Shown here: in pieces, positions 32,550 through 41,337 of the stretch
How positions within the stretch are numbered: position 1 is the first letter of the stretch
How the letters are laid out: each line of letters opens with the position of its first letter
Source: Capillimicrobium parvum
GTDB lineage: Bacteria; Actinomycetota; Thermoleophilia; Solirubrobacterales; Solirubrobacteraceae
NCBI RefSeq assembly: GCF_021172045.1
Contig: NZ_CP087164.1
Location: 4,340,001 to 4,404,000 of the forward strand
Direction: 5' to 3'
DNA length: 64,000 bases
Notes under the pieces: generated by a model
The model's input: only the letters and a program-made list of their open reading frames with translations
What the model was told of the DNA's origin: nothing
Databases searched by the model: none
Made by a program: the position numbers and the translations under genes

Positions 32550-32955
32550 TGCCTTCGCCGGGCGGACAGGTGCCGCCGGTCAGGTCCTTGATGACCACGT
32601 TCGGCGCGACGCCGCACCCGACCAGGGCGGTGCCGAGCGACATGACGACCCAGCGCTTGGCCCCCTGCGGCTGGGCCAGGATGAAGTAGGCGGGCTGGAA
32701 CTTGCCCTCGCCCGCCTTCGTCGCCGTCTGCCAGGCGATGGCCCACGAGTCCGACAGGGACGACACCCGGATCCGGTTGACGCGGTACCAGCTCCGGTCC
32801 AGCTGGTTGGCGCCGCCGAGGGACGTCGTGCGGACGGCCTTGGCGATGAAGCGCGCCTCCGACCTGGTGGGCGCCTTGGAGGCGACGGCGGGAGCGGCGA
32901 GCGCGCCGGCGGCGACGGCCGCGGCGGCGAGGACGGCGATGGGGGCACGAAGCAT
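32536..32955 (-). CDS. Secreted protein of unknown function (139 aa)
   Basis: Starts at ATG 32955 with a signal peptide, MLRAPIAVLAAAAVAAGALA followed by APAVASK. The mature part includes EARFIAKAVRTTSLGGANQL, then WYRVNRIRVSSLSDSWAIAW, and ends with two cysteines (VGCGVAP and GGTCPPGEG) that may form a disulfide. It resembles short exported proteins common in Solirubrobacterales that are annotated only as hypothetical. Its 3' end overlaps the remnant on the other strand by 14 bases. Confidence 0.7.
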   Translation of the reverse strand: MLRAPIAVLAAAAVAAGALAAPAVASKAPTRSEARFIAKAVRTTSLGGANQLDRSWYRVNRIRVSSLSDSWAIAWQTATKAGEGKFQPAYFILAQPQGAKRWVVMSLGTALVGCGVAPNVVIKDLTGGTCPPGEGIRGS

Positions 32956-32981
32956 GGCGGGCAGCCTAGTGTGGTCGGGTC

Positions 32982-33455
32982 ATGCGGCCCCGCCACCCCC
33001 GGGACGTCCTCGTCGGCTACGACGGATCCGACAACGCCCGGCTCGCCCTGCAGGAGGCGATCTTCATCGCCCAGACGTCCAACGCGCGCATGACCGTCGT
33101 CAGCGTCGTCCCCGACGTGGCGGCGACGATCAACGCGGTCTGGCTGGCCGGCGGCGACCCCGCGCAGCTGTCGCGCGAGATGCGCATCGAGGTCGCGGCC
33201 ACGCTGGAGGAGGCCATCGAGCAGATCCCCGAGGACGTGCCGGTGACGAAGGTCCTCGGGCAGGGCCACGCCGGTCCCGTGCTCGTCGAGCAGATCGACC
33301 GGATCGGCTGCGACCTCGTGGTCGTCGGTACACGCGGCCGCGGCGCCATGCGCGCGCTGCTGCTGGGCAGCGTCACCGAGTACCTCGTGCGCCACAGCTC
33401 CGTGCCCGTCGTCGTCGTGCCGCCGCCCGAGCGGCTACGCGACGACCTCGCCTAG
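32982..33455 (+). CDS. Universal stress protein (UspA family)
   Basis: 157 residues. First strand RDVLVGYDGSDNARLALQEA and the ATP-binding motif GTRGRGAMRALLLGSVTEYL, matching G-2x-G-9x-G(S/T), place it in the ATP-binding branch of UspA. These proteins rise under starvation, oxidative or low-oxygen stress. Its neighbours here are unrelated, and no CATCACCC palindrome is near it. It is divergent from the secreted protein gene with 26 bases between starts. Confidence 0.9.
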   Translation: MRPRHPRDVLVGYDGSDNARLALQEAIFIAQTSNARMTVVSVVPDVAATINAVWLAGGDPAQLSREMRIEVAATLEEAIEQIPEDVPVTKVLGQGHAGPVLVEQIDRIGCDLVVVGTRGRGAMRALLLGSVTEYLVRHSSVPVVVVPPPERLRDDLA

Positions 33456-33458
33456 GAG

Positions 33459-34436
33459 TCAGTCGACGCCGAGCGCCTCGGCGGCGCGCTCGCGCGCGTC
33501 CTCGTCGGCGGCGCCGGGGCTCGCGCCCATCGTGATGCGCGGGCGTCCCGCGGGCCGGCCGTGGTTGGCCAGCGCGAGGTCGAGCGCGGCCACGGGGACG
33601 CCGGCGGCGTCGGCCAGGTCGCCCGCGCGGCGATCGAGCAGCAGCGGATCGCCGATGCCGAAGACGCGCTTGGCCGCGAGGCTCGCGTCGTCGCGGTCGC
33701 CGGCGTGCAGCGAGTCGGCCTCGACGTCGGCCAGCCCGAGCCGGCCGAGGACCGCCAGGCCGTCGTAGCGCGAGCGGCCGATGCCGGAGACCGTCCCGAG
33801 CCGCTCGTACAGACGCGCGAAGCGCCGGGAGGGCGTCCATGCGGCGTCGCCGTCGATCGCCGCGGCAGGCGAGCCCTGGCGCTCGAGCCAGGCGCGCAGC
33901 GCCGCGACCCCGCGGGCCGCGGCGGCGGGATCGGAGAACGGGGAGCGGGGCCCGGCCGCGATCGTCTCGGCAGCGGGGACGGCGCCCCCGGCCCAGGGCA
34001 CGACCGCCTCGCGCAACGCGGCGAACGGGTCGCCCGCCTCGTCGAGCGGCCCGATCAGCGTGACCTGCAGCGCGAGCCAGATGCCCTCGTCGCGATCGGG
34101 CGCGCTGCCCGCCTCGGCGTAGAGGCCGGGCGGCGCAACGGCCAGCTCGGCGAGGCGGCCGGTGGCGGAGCCGATCTCATCGGCCAGCGCCTGGGCGTCG
34201 GCGGTCGCCCTCAGGCCCGGGACGAGCGGCGACGAGTAGCCGTCCTCCGCGGCGCGGGCGAGATGGCGCACGCGCATCCCACCCGAGGAGCGTCCCGACG
34301 ACGATCGGCCGGCCGGCGCCCCGCTGCGGCGCGTCCCGCTCGGCGCCGGCTTCGCCGCCCGCCGCCGCGGAGCCTCCGGCTCCCGGCAGATCGGACAGTT
34401 CTGGATGAAGCGGTTGTGGCGGCAGAAGCTCGGCAA
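33459..34436 (-). CDS. Thermoleophilia-type protein with CPIC motif and HhH-like region; function unknown
   Basis: About 325 residues. The N-terminus PSFCRHNRFIQNCPICREPE contains three cysteines and a histidine that could bind zinc or iron. A Pro/Ser/Arg linker follows, then a conserved-looking domain from MRVRHLARAAEDGYSSPLVP to the end. RRFARLYERLGTVSGIGRSR and LAVLGRLGLADVEADSLH look like a helix-hairpin-helix segment, as in DNA glycosylase-like folds; a link to the alpha-glutamyl/putrescinyl-thymine pyrophosphorylase-like proteins is possible but only a suggestion. The start is uncertain: no ATG or GTG precedes the Cys motif in frame, and TTG 34436 is the nearest. Confidence 0.55.
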   Translation of the reverse strand: MPSFCRHNRFIQNCPICREPEAPRRRAAKPAPSGTRRSGAPAGRSSSGRSSGGMRVRHLARAAEDGYSSPLVPGLRATADAQALADEIGSATGRLAELAVAPPGLYAEAGSAPDRDEGIWLALQVTLIGPLDEAGDPFAALREAVVPWAGGAVPAAETIAAGPRSPFSDPAAAARGVAALRAWLERQGSPAAAIDGDAAWTPSRRFARLYERLGTVSGIGRSRYDGLAVLGRLGLADVEADSLHAGDRDDASLAAKRVFGIGDPLLLDRRAGDLADAAGVPVAALDLALANHGRPAGRPRITMGASPGAADEDARERAAEALGVD

Positions 34437-34485
34437 CTCCTCGATGCTAGTGGTGCGAGACGGGCCACCTGGCCGCGCCGCGGCG

Positions 34486-35319
34486 CTACGCCGCCCCGCG
34501 ATCGTCGCCGCTCGACTCCGGGATGCGGACCCACATCGCCGCCCGCAGCAGCGGGTCGGAGATCGGGACCTCCGGCACGGGCGCCGCGCGCTCGGCGAAC
34601 CGTTCGCGCAGGCGCCGGCCCACGCCGGGCCGCCGCTCGGGGCGCTCGTCGCGCGCCCACCGGGCGGCGGCGAGCAGCGGATCGGGATCATGGCCGCGGG
34701 GCAGGCCGCGCAGCGGCTCCAGGGCGAGGCCGAGCTCGTGGGCCGCGGCGTCGACGAGCCGGGCGCTGCGCTGTGTGGCGGCGTCCCAGCAGGCGGCGAG
34801 CACCTCGCGGTCCGTGCCGGGGGCGCGCCGGGCACGCACGCGGCGCGGGGTGCGGCCCGCGGGCGGCCGGGGCCGCTCGCCCGGCCGGACCACCCGCAGC
34901 TCGGACGGCCCGCCGACGATCGCCGCCACGGTCACCTGCGGCCGGCGCGCGCGCCGGGGCGGCGGGGGCAACACGCCCCAGGTCGCCGCCCGGAGCACCT
35001 CGTCGGCCTCGATCGCGTCGCGCCCGTGGCCCCGGCGCGGCGGCATGCGGCGGCGGTCGCCGCGGCGCAGCTCGGGGATCCGGTCGAGGAGCAGGCCGGC
35101 CAGCAGCCAGGCCCCGGCCACGCACAGCGCGACGGTCGTCAGCGCCGGCGCCCAGTGGTCCTGGACGAGGCACATGTTGCGCCCCTCGCCCGGCGCCGGG
35201 CAGCCCGCGCCGCTGAGGTCGATCGGCAGGGCGAGGACCAGGCCGAGGCCGAGCCCGGCCAGCAGGAACGCCAGGTGCGGTGGGCGACGCGACGAGAACA
35301 TCCCGCCAGCCATCGGCAT
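34486..35319 (-). CDS. Hypothetical membrane-anchored protein (277 aa)
   Basis: From ATG 35319 (ATG 35313 and 35301 are also possible). Two membrane segments: PHLAFLLAGLGLGLVLALPI and LTTVALCVAGAWLLAGLLLD, with two cysteines in the loop between them (GAGCPAPGEGRNMCLVQD). The remaining 190 residues are Arg/Pro-rich and probably cytoplasmic, with three copies of a related short motif: DEVLRAATWGV, DPLLAAARWAR and DPLLRAAMWVR. No family recognised. Confidence 0.6.
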   Translation of the reverse strand: MPMAGGMFSSRRPPHLAFLLAGLGLGLVLALPIDLSGAGCPAPGEGRNMCLVQDHWAPALTTVALCVAGAWLLAGLLLDRIPELRRGDRRRMPPRRGHGRDAIEADEVLRAATWGVLPPPPRRARRPQVTVAAIVGGPSELRVVRPGERPRPPAGRTPRRVRARRAPGTDREVLAACWDAATQRSARLVDAAAHELGLALEPLRGLPRGHDPDPLLAAARWARDERPERRPGVGRRLRERFAERAAPVPEVPISDPLLRAAMWVRIPESSGDDRGAA

Positions 35320-35381
35320 TCCGCCAGAGGACTTGACCGATGGCCGTCCGACGTGGACGATCGGCGGCCGATCGACCCCCG

Positions 35382-36290
35382 TCAGATGCCGAGGTAGTCG
35401 CGCACGATGCGGTACCCGGGGCGGGCCGTCCCGTCGAGGTTCGTCAGGCCCGCGTCGAACCGCGCGCGCGACGTCGAACCGGTCCACTGGAAGATGTAGA
35501 GGCGCTTGATCCGCGAGTTCGAGTTGGCGATCTTGAACATGAGCCGCAGCGCCGTGGCCGCCCGCAGCTGCCCGCGCCGCCCGCCGGGGAAGTTGCTGCC
35601 GAACCTCACGATGCCGCCCGTCTCGGTCAGCCAGACGCTCCCGCGCGTCGCCCGCAGGAACTGGCGCGTGCGGGTCGTCGAGTTGCGGTTCGTGTCGGAG
35701 TAGTTGTGCAGGCCCCAGACCTTCGGCGCGGGGCGGGCGAGCTGCTGGAACCGCTCGAGATAGCGCAGCGACGGCGCCATGTTGATGCCGTCGAGCAGGT
35801 CCAGGCCGGTCACCGTACAGCGCGTGCAGGCCTTGCGCAGGGCGGCGTAGTAGTTCGCCGCCTGCCGCGGGTTCGGGCTCTTGAACAGCCCCTGCACGTT
35901 GCCGCGGTTGGCCTCGTTCCACGGCTGGTACTCGCGCACCGTCGGGAACGCCCGGATGAACTTGCGCACCGCCAGGGAATAGGCGCGCGTGCTCGGCATG
36001 CGCTCGGGATGCATGCGCGAGTGGTAGAAGGCGACGAGGACCTTCGCCCCGGTGGACTGCGCCGCCCGGATGAAGGCGTCGGCGTTGCGGGCGTCGACCC
36101 CGCTGTTCATCGCGTCGTACGGCGCGATGTAGCGGACGACGGGGATGTTCAGCTCGACGAAGAGCGGGTTGGCGAACATCGCGGGCTGCTGGTCGCCGAC
36201 ACCCACGAGGGCGTCGGCGCGGCTCGCCGCGGGGGCCGCGAGCGCGATCGACAGGGCGGCCGCGAGCGCGGCGAGGACGCGGGGGCGCAT
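35382..36290 (-). CDS. Secreted clan-A glycoside hydrolase-like protein
   Basis: 302 residues from ATG 36290 with signal peptide MRPRVLAALAAALSIALAAP. TIM-barrel landmarks: VREYQPWNEANRG, where NE precedes the acid/base in GH-A enzymes, and VWLTETGGIVRFGS, where the late Glu would be the nucleophile. Strands KVLVAFYHSR and VWGLHNYSDTN fit barrel positions. Similar proteins in Solirubrobacterales are often annotated as glycosyl hydrolase or hypothetical. A polysaccharide substrate outside the cell is likely but unidentified. The gene starts 11 bases upstream of the TetR stop on the same strand. Confidence 0.65.
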   Translation of the reverse strand: MRPRVLAALAAALSIALAAPAASRADALVGVGDQQPAMFANPLFVELNIPVVRYIAPYDAMNSGVDARNADAFIRAAQSTGAKVLVAFYHSRMHPERMPSTRAYSLAVRKFIRAFPTVREYQPWNEANRGNVQGLFKSPNPRQAANYYAALRKACTRCTVTGLDLLDGINMAPSLRYLERFQQLARPAPKVWGLHNYSDTNRNSTTRTRQFLRATRGSVWLTETGGIVRFGSNFPGGRRGQLRAATALRLMFKIANSNSRIKRLYIFQWTGSTSRARFDAGLTNLDGTARPGYRIVRDYLGI

Positions 36291-36300
36291 GCGCGCGAGC

Positions 36301-36915
36301 CTAGACGCTGTCGCCGCCGAGTTGGCCCAGCCCGCCGCCGAAGAGCCTCGTACAGAAGTCCACTGCACGCTCCACGTCGGGGGGGTCGTGCTCGAGCATG
36401 CGCACGCCGATCTCGAACGTCGCCCCCACCATCGCCGACGCCATCATCCGCGCGTCGTGCTCGGGCACGAGGCCCGCGTCGACCGCCGCCTGCAGGTCGT
36501 CGGCCAGCAGGTCGATGCCGGCGCCGATCGCCGGCTCGTCGAACATCGCCCGCACCGTGCCGGCGTTGCGGCGGACCAGCTCGAACGTCGCGCGGTCGGC
36601 GAGCAGCAGCTCGAAGTACGCGCGGAAGCCCAGGGCGAGGAACTCCTCGAGCGTGGCGCCGCTGCGGCGGGCGCGGTGGGTGCGCGCGGCCGCCTCGCGG
36701 GCGGTCTCGTCGACGAGGGCGCGGAAGACGGCCTCCTTGTCGGGGAAGTAGTTGTAGAAGGTGCCGCTGGCGAGCTCGGTGCGACGAACGATGTCGCGCA
36801 CCGTCGTGGCGCCGTAGCCGAGCTCGACGAACGCGCCGCGCGCGGCGTCCAGGATCGCCGCGCGGTTGGCCTGCTTCGTGCGCTCGCGCTTGCCCGACGC
36901 GACGGCGCCGCTCAT
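36301..36915 (-). CDS. TetR-family transcriptional repressor
   Basis: 204 residues from ATG 36915, overlapping the FMO stop as ATGA. N-terminal HTH about 15-60: AILDAARGAFVELGYGATTV, IVRRTELASGTFYNYFPDKE. The C-terminal helical ligand pocket is typical in length. Being co-transcribed with the FMO gene behind a promoter that contains the inverted repeat TGACG-CCCC-CGTCA, it probably represses its own operon until an FMO substrate or product binds. Confidence 0.88.
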   Translation of the reverse strand: MSGAVASGKRERTKQANRAAILDAARGAFVELGYGATTVRDIVRRTELASGTFYNYFPDKEAVFRALVDETAREAAARTHRARRSGATLEEFLALGFRAYFELLLADRATFELVRRNAGTVRAMFDEPAIGAGIDLLADDLQAAVDAGLVPEHDARMMASAMVGATFEIGVRMLEHDPPDVERAVDFCTRLFGGGLGQLGGDSV

Positions 36916-38279
36916 CCCGCGGCCGCTCCCGAGACGGCGCGGGCGGGGACCGGCAGCGGGAACCCGCGCGCCCGCGCCCGTTCGGCTCCCGCGCGCCGCT
37001 CGCGATCCAGGTCGCGCAGGTACTCCTCGAAGTCCACCTGGATCGTGTGGCGCTTGGAGCTCACGTACCGGCGCCCCATCGCGTCGACGTCCCGGCGGAT
37101 GTCCGCGCGCACCTCGGCCCGAGCCGGCAGGTCGTACTCGCCGCGCAGGTGGTCGGCGATCCACTCGCCCTGCGCCGCCGCCAGCGGCATGATCGCGCCG
37201 AGCGGCTGCAGCAGCCCGACGAAGAACACGTCGTCGAGGTCGGGATGGAACACGCGGCGGAACAGCTCGATCCGGTTGTCGGGCGCGCAGATGAGGTCCT
37301 CGTCGAAGAACGGGAACGTGATCTTGTAGCCGGTGCAGTACACGACGACGTCCGCGTGGACGGAGGTGCCGTCGGTGAAGACGACGCGGTCGCCGTCGAG
37401 GCGCGCGATGTTCGGCTTCGGCACGACGGTCCCGTGACCGATGCGGTCGAGGATGCGGCCCGAGACGGTCGGGTGCGCCGCGCCGAAGCGGTGGTCGGGC
37501 TTCGGCAGCCCGTAGCGCTCGGGCGGCCCGGTCTGCGCGACCAGGATCTTCTCCATGATCGCCCGACGGATGGCGAACGGGATGCGGGGATCGTTGGGCA
37601 ACTGGTCGATGGGCCGGCCGAACGCGTACTTCGGCACGATCCACGCGCCGCGCCGCGCCGCCAGGTACGTGGAGCGGGCGACGTAGCTCGACTCGACCGC
37701 GATGTCCATCGCGCTGTTGCCCATCCCGAGCACCACGACGTCCTTGTCGCGCAGGACCTCCTCGTCGCGGTAGAAGTGCGCGTGCATCTGGGTCCCCGCG
37801 AAGACGTCCGAGCCGGGGAAGGCGGGCTCGGGCCAGCGCGGGTCCCAGTGGTGGCCGTTGGCGACGAGCAGCGCGTCGAAGCGCTCGACGGCGCCGTCGT
37901 CGAGCGTCAGCGTCCAGCCGCCGCCAACGCCGCGCTCGGCCCGCTCCACCGTCGTGCGAAAGCGGATGCGGTCGCGGAAGCCGAAGTGGTCGACGTACGC
38001 GTCGAAGTACTCGGCGATGTGCGTGTGGTGCGGGTAGTCCGGATACGACTTCGGCATCGGGAAGTCGCGGAACTCCATGCGCTCGCGCGAGGTGTTGATG
38101 TGCAGGCCGCGGTACGCCGACGACATCCCGTTGCTGTTCCCGAACACCCAGTTGCCGCCGACGCGGTCGGACGCCTCGAACACGGTCACGTCGAGGCCGT
38201 GGGCGTTCAGCGCCTTGGCGGCGGCGATGCCCGATGAGCCCGCGCCGATGATGGCGCAGCGCGGCAGGCTTGAGGTCAT
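36912..38279 (-). CDS. Flavin-containing monooxygenase
   Basis: 455 residues from ATG 38279. FAD motif CAIIGAGSSGIAAAKAL, FMO fingerprint FAGTQMHAHFYRD, NADPH motif VVVLGMGNSAMDIAVESS, and the later VVVYCTGYKITFPFF (ATG-like FAD contact). Class B monooxygenases insert one oxygen atom into N- or S-containing substrates or perform Baeyer-Villiger reactions. The start is 38 bases from a predicted transcription start. The downstream TetR gene implies induction by a small molecule. Substrate unknown. Confidence 0.87.
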   Translation of the reverse strand: MTSSLPRCAIIGAGSSGIAAAKALNAHGLDVTVFEASDRVGGNWVFGNSNGMSSAYRGLHINTSRERMEFRDFPMPKSYPDYPHHTHIAEYFDAYVDHFGFRDRIRFRTTVERAERGVGGGWTLTLDDGAVERFDALLVANGHHWDPRWPEPAFPGSDVFAGTQMHAHFYRDEEVLRDKDVVVLGMGNSAMDIAVESSYVARSTYLAARRGAWIVPKYAFGRPIDQLPNDPRIPFAIRRAIMEKILVAQTGPPERYGLPKPDHRFGAAHPTVSGRILDRIGHGTVVPKPNIARLDGDRVVFTDGTSVHADVVVYCTGYKITFPFFDEDLICAPDNRIELFRRVFHPDLDDVFFVGLLQPLGAIMPLAAAQGEWIADHLRGEYDLPARAEVRADIRRDVDAMGRRYVSSKRHTIQVDFEEYLRDLDRERRAGAERARARGFPLPVPARAVSGAAAG

Positions 38280-38303
38280 GCGGTGGTGGGCTCCGATCAA
38301 AGT

Positions 38304-38317
38304 TGACGCCCCCGTCA
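38304..38317. promoter_or_regulatory. Inverted repeat, candidate TetR operator
   Basis: TGACG-CCCC-CGTCA, a perfect 5-bp-arm repeat directly downstream of the predicted -10 element of the FMO-TetR promoter, covering the likely transcription start. A repressor here would block transcription. Confidence 0.5.
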
Positions 38318-38345
38318 CGCTAGCCGGATGGCCGCCCGCCGTCAA
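38317..38345 (-). promoter_or_regulatory. Sigma-70-type promoter for the FMO-TetR operon
   Basis: On the minus strand, TTGACG (38345-38340), a 17-base spacer and TAGCGT (38322-38317). Spacing is ideal and both boxes are good for an actinobacterium. Expected transcription start near 38310, about 30 bases before the FMO start codon. Confidence 0.6.
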
Positions 38346-38386
38346 ACGTACGCTCGCGTGCATTGGGACAGTAGGGTCCGCGGACC

Positions 38387-40837
38387 ATGCCCCGCTCCAT
38401 CACCGTGGCGGGTGCCGTGCTCGGGTCCGTGCTTGCGTTCGCCGTGAGCGCATCGGCCAAGGACTACGCCGGCACCGCGCTGAACATCATCCCCTCGGGC
38501 CAGTACGGCGGCGTGCCGGTCCCCGCGGGGGCCGACGAGCAGGCCAGGATGTACGACGGCCTGACCCCGCTCTTCGACCAGGTCGCGCCCGACGACCTGA
38601 CGAAGTACTTCAAGTCCGAGCACTTCGGCGCGAACGACTCCTGTCCGTGCCGCAACGAGCCGGTCCCGCGCCGCGGCGTGAAGATCGTGCGCGACCGCTT
38701 CGACGTCCCGCACATCACCGGCCGCAACCGCCTCGACCTCGACTGGGCGGCCGGCTGGGTGCTCATCGAGGACCGCGGGCTGCTCGTGGCGCAGGGCCGC
38801 TACCCGGCCCGTTTCGCCGCGCTCGACGCGCCCGGCATCGACGCGTTCTCGCTCGTCACCGGTCTCAAGTCGGTGACGGTCACCAAACAGGCCGACCGCA
38901 TCATCACCCGCCAGCAGACGCGGGCGCTGCTGCGCCACGGTCGCGAGGGGCGGGCGCTGCTGCGCGACATCGACATGTACATCAAGGGCGCCAACGCGCG
39001 CCTGCGCTTCGAGAAGAGCTCGCAGGCGCCGATCACGCGCGCCGACATCTACTCGGTCAACGCGCTCGCCGGCCAGATCTTCGGACAGGGCGGCGGCGAC
39101 GAGACGCGCCGCTCGATGCTGCTGAGCGGGCTGCAGGGGCGGCTCGGCGCCGAGCAGGGCAAGACCGTCTGGAGCGACCTCACCGACCACATGGACGAGG
39201 ACACGCCGACGACGATCTCGCAGCGCTTCCCGTACGAGGAGGTGCCGGCGAACGCGACCGGCAACGCCATCGTCGACAACGGCTCGATGACGCCCGCCGG
39301 CACCCGTGCGGTGGCCAACGCGGCGCGCACGCACCGCAACATGTCGAACTTCCTGATGGTGTCGGGCCGCCGGTCGACGAACGGGCATCCGCTGTTCGTC
39401 GCCGGCCCGCAGATCGGCTACTTCTACCCCGGCCTCACGCTCGAGATGGACCTCAAGGCGCCGGGGATCGAGGCGCGCGGCGCGGCGATGCCCGCCGGCG
39501 CGGGCAACCTGCTCATCGGCCGCGGCCCGGACTTCGCGTGGACGCTGACGTCGGCGGGCTCCGACACGAACGACCAGTTCGTCGAGACCCTCTGCGGCGG
39601 GTCGGACACGAAGTACCTCTACAAGGGCAGGTGCCGCCGGATGGGCTTCGTCGACGCGGGCACGATCGCCGGGCAGGGTCGCGTCCAGTACCACACGACG
39701 GTCCACGGGCCGGTGCTGGGGTATGCGACCGTGGGCGGCCGGAAGGTGGCGATCTCCTTCAAGCGCTCCAGCCACGGCAAGGACGTCCTCTGGCAGCTGA
39801 TGTTCAAGCGGATGACCGACGGCAAGGTCAGCGGCCTGAAGTCGTTCTACGCGGCCGCCGCGACGTCGCCGTTCACGTTCAACGTCGGCTACGCCGACGA
39901 CCGCAACATCGCGACGTACTCGGCGGGCGCGCTGCCGCTGCGCGACAAGCGCGTCGATCCGCGGCTGCCCACGATCGGCACCGGCCAGTACGAGTGGAAG
40001 GGCTGGCTCAAGCCGCTCGCCCACCCGCATGAGGCCAACCCCGCGTCGGGCGTGCTGAACAACTGGAACAACAAGCCGGCGCCGGGCTTCGGGTCGTCGG
40101 ACTCGGAGTGGACATACGGCTCGATCCAGCGCGTCCAGATGCTCAACGCGAACATCGCCAAGCGCCAGTCGCACGACCTCGCGTCGGTGACGGGCGCGAT
40201 GAACGCCGCGGCGACGCAGGACATCCGCGTCGCGGGGAGCGTCATGGACGGCATCGCGGGCGTCCTGCAGACGGGCCCGGCGCCGAGCGCGCGGTCCCAG
40301 CAGATGCTCGATCTGCTGCTCGCGTGGCGGGCGCAGGGCGCGAGCCGCGTCGACCGCGAGGCCGACGGCTCGATCGACGCGGGCGCGTCGGCGACCATCA
40401 TGGACACCGTGTATCCGAAGGTCGCCGACGCGGTGCTGGCGCCGGTGCTCGGTCCGCAGCTCGGCCAGCTGTCCGAGCTGGAGGGCGTGACGAACTCGAC
40501 CCGCAGCGGGTTCACGGGCGGGCGGATCAACTACGTCGACAAGGACCTGCGCTCGCTGCTGGGCGTGCCGTTCAAGTCGCCCTTCGCCACGAAGTTCTGC
40601 GGGGCGGGCGACCTGGCCGCGTGCCGGGCGTCGCTGTGGCAGGCGTTCGAGGACGCCGGCAACGAGCTCGCCGCGCAGCAGGGCACGGACGACCCGTCGA
40701 AGTGGACGTCGAACGCGGACGCCGAGCGCATCAAGTTCGCGCCGGGCCTGCTGACGACGACGATCCGCTACACGAACCGGCCGAGCGGCATCCAGCAGGT
40801 GCTGTCGTTCACCGGGCACCGCGCGAAGCGCAGGTAG
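38387..40837 (+). CDS. Secreted penicillin-acylase-family Ntn hydrolase
   Basis: 816 residues with signal peptide MPRSITVAGAVLGSVLAFAV then SASAKD. Peptidase family S45 architecture: alpha chain with VKIVRDRFDVPHITGRNRLD, then the self-cleavage point before the nucleophile Ser in THRNMSNFLMVSGRRSTNGH, where relatives have GSNxW. The oxyanion/Asn region SGVLNNWNNKPAPGF matches the NWN motif. Family members hydrolyse amide bonds of beta-lactams, acyl-homoserine lactones or bile-acid-like amides; substrate unknown. The first 100 residues are an extra N-terminal part with CPCRNEP cysteines. Followed by a hairpin. Confidence 0.83.
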   Translation: MPRSITVAGAVLGSVLAFAVSASAKDYAGTALNIIPSGQYGGVPVPAGADEQARMYDGLTPLFDQVAPDDLTKYFKSEHFGANDSCPCRNEPVPRRGVKIVRDRFDVPHITGRNRLDLDWAAGWVLIEDRGLLVAQGRYPARFAALDAPGIDAFSLVTGLKSVTVTKQADRIITRQQTRALLRHGREGRALLRDIDMYIKGANARLRFEKSSQAPITRADIYSVNALAGQIFGQGGGDETRRSMLLSGLQGRLGAEQGKTVWSDLTDHMDEDTPTTISQRFPYEEVPANATGNAIVDNGSMTPAGTRAVANAARTHRNMSNFLMVSGRRSTNGHPLFVAGPQIGYFYPGLTLEMDLKAPGIEARGAAMPAGAGNLLIGRGPDFAWTLTSAGSDTNDQFVETLCGGSDTKYLYKGRCRRMGFVDAGTIAGQGRVQYHTTVHGPVLGYATVGGRKVAISFKRSSHGKDVLWQLMFKRMTDGKVSGLKSFYAAAATSPFTFNVGYADDRNIATYSAGALPLRDKRVDPRLPTIGTGQYEWKGWLKPLAHPHEANPASGVLNNWNNKPAPGFGSSDSEWTYGSIQRVQMLNANIAKRQSHDLASVTGAMNAAATQDIRVAGSVMDGIAGVLQTGPAPSARSQQMLDLLLAWRAQGASRVDREADGSIDAGASATIMDTVYPKVADAVLAPVLGPQLGQLSELEGVTNSTRSGFTGGRINYVDKDLRSLLGVPFKSPFATKFCGAGDLAACRASLWQAFEDAGNELAAQQGTDDPSKWTSNADAERIKFAPGLLTTTIRYTNRPSGIQQVLSFTGHRAKRR

Positions 40838-40846
40838 TCCGGTTGG

Positions 40847-40875
40847 TGGGGCGGTCGCCGGCGGCGGCCGCCCCA
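40847..40875 (+). terminator. Hairpin after the acylase gene
   Basis: TGGGGCGG and CCGCCCCA pair over 8 bp around a 13-base GC-rich loop, ten bases after the acylase stop and just before the DUF1707 gene. Moderately convincing terminator. Confidence 0.45.
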
Positions 40876-40892
40876 TCTACCATGGCCCGGCG

Positions 40893-41312
40893 ATGGCGAC
40901 CCCAGAGCATCGTCCCGACCTGCGCGCGTCCGACGCCGACCGCGAGGCCGTGGCCAACCAGCTGCGCACCGCCTCGGAGGACGGCCGCCTCGACGTCGAC
41001 GAGCTCGACGACCGCCTCGCCAAGGTCTACGCCGCCAAGACGTACGGGGAGCTCGAGCCGCTGACGGCGGATCTCGCGCCGGACCCGCCGCCGCCGCCGT
41101 CCGCGCTGGCGAACTGGCGGGTGCGCTGGGGCTCGTGGGCCGCGACGTCGGTCCTGCTGGTCGGGATCTGGGCGATCGTCTCCGTCACCTCCGGCGACCT
41201 CACGTTCTTCTGGCCGATCTTCCCCATCGGCTTCTGGGCGCTGGGCAACATCGCCGCGATGATCAGCGGCGACGACGGCACGCAATCGGAACGTTCCGAG
41301 GGTCACACGTAA
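40893..41312 (+). CDS. DUF1707 protein with two membrane helices
   Basis: 139 residues. The N-terminal DUF1707 motif is RASDADREAVANQLRTASED then GRLDVDELDDRLAKVYAAKT, a short helical module widespread in actinobacteria. Two membrane segments follow: SWAATSVLLVGIWAIVSVTS and PIFPIGFWALGNIAAMIS. The tail is acidic. The role of DUF1707 proteins is unclear; some sit near sigma-factor or cell-envelope genes. Confidence 0.8.
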   Translation: MATPEHRPDLRASDADREAVANQLRTASEDGRLDVDELDDRLAKVYAAKTYGELEPLTADLAPDPPPPPSALANWRVRWGSWAATSVLLVGIWAIVSVTSGDLTFFWPIFPIGFWALGNIAAMISGDDGTQSERSEGHT

Positions 41313-41337
41313 CGTCTGACCTGCCACGCTGGTCGGC

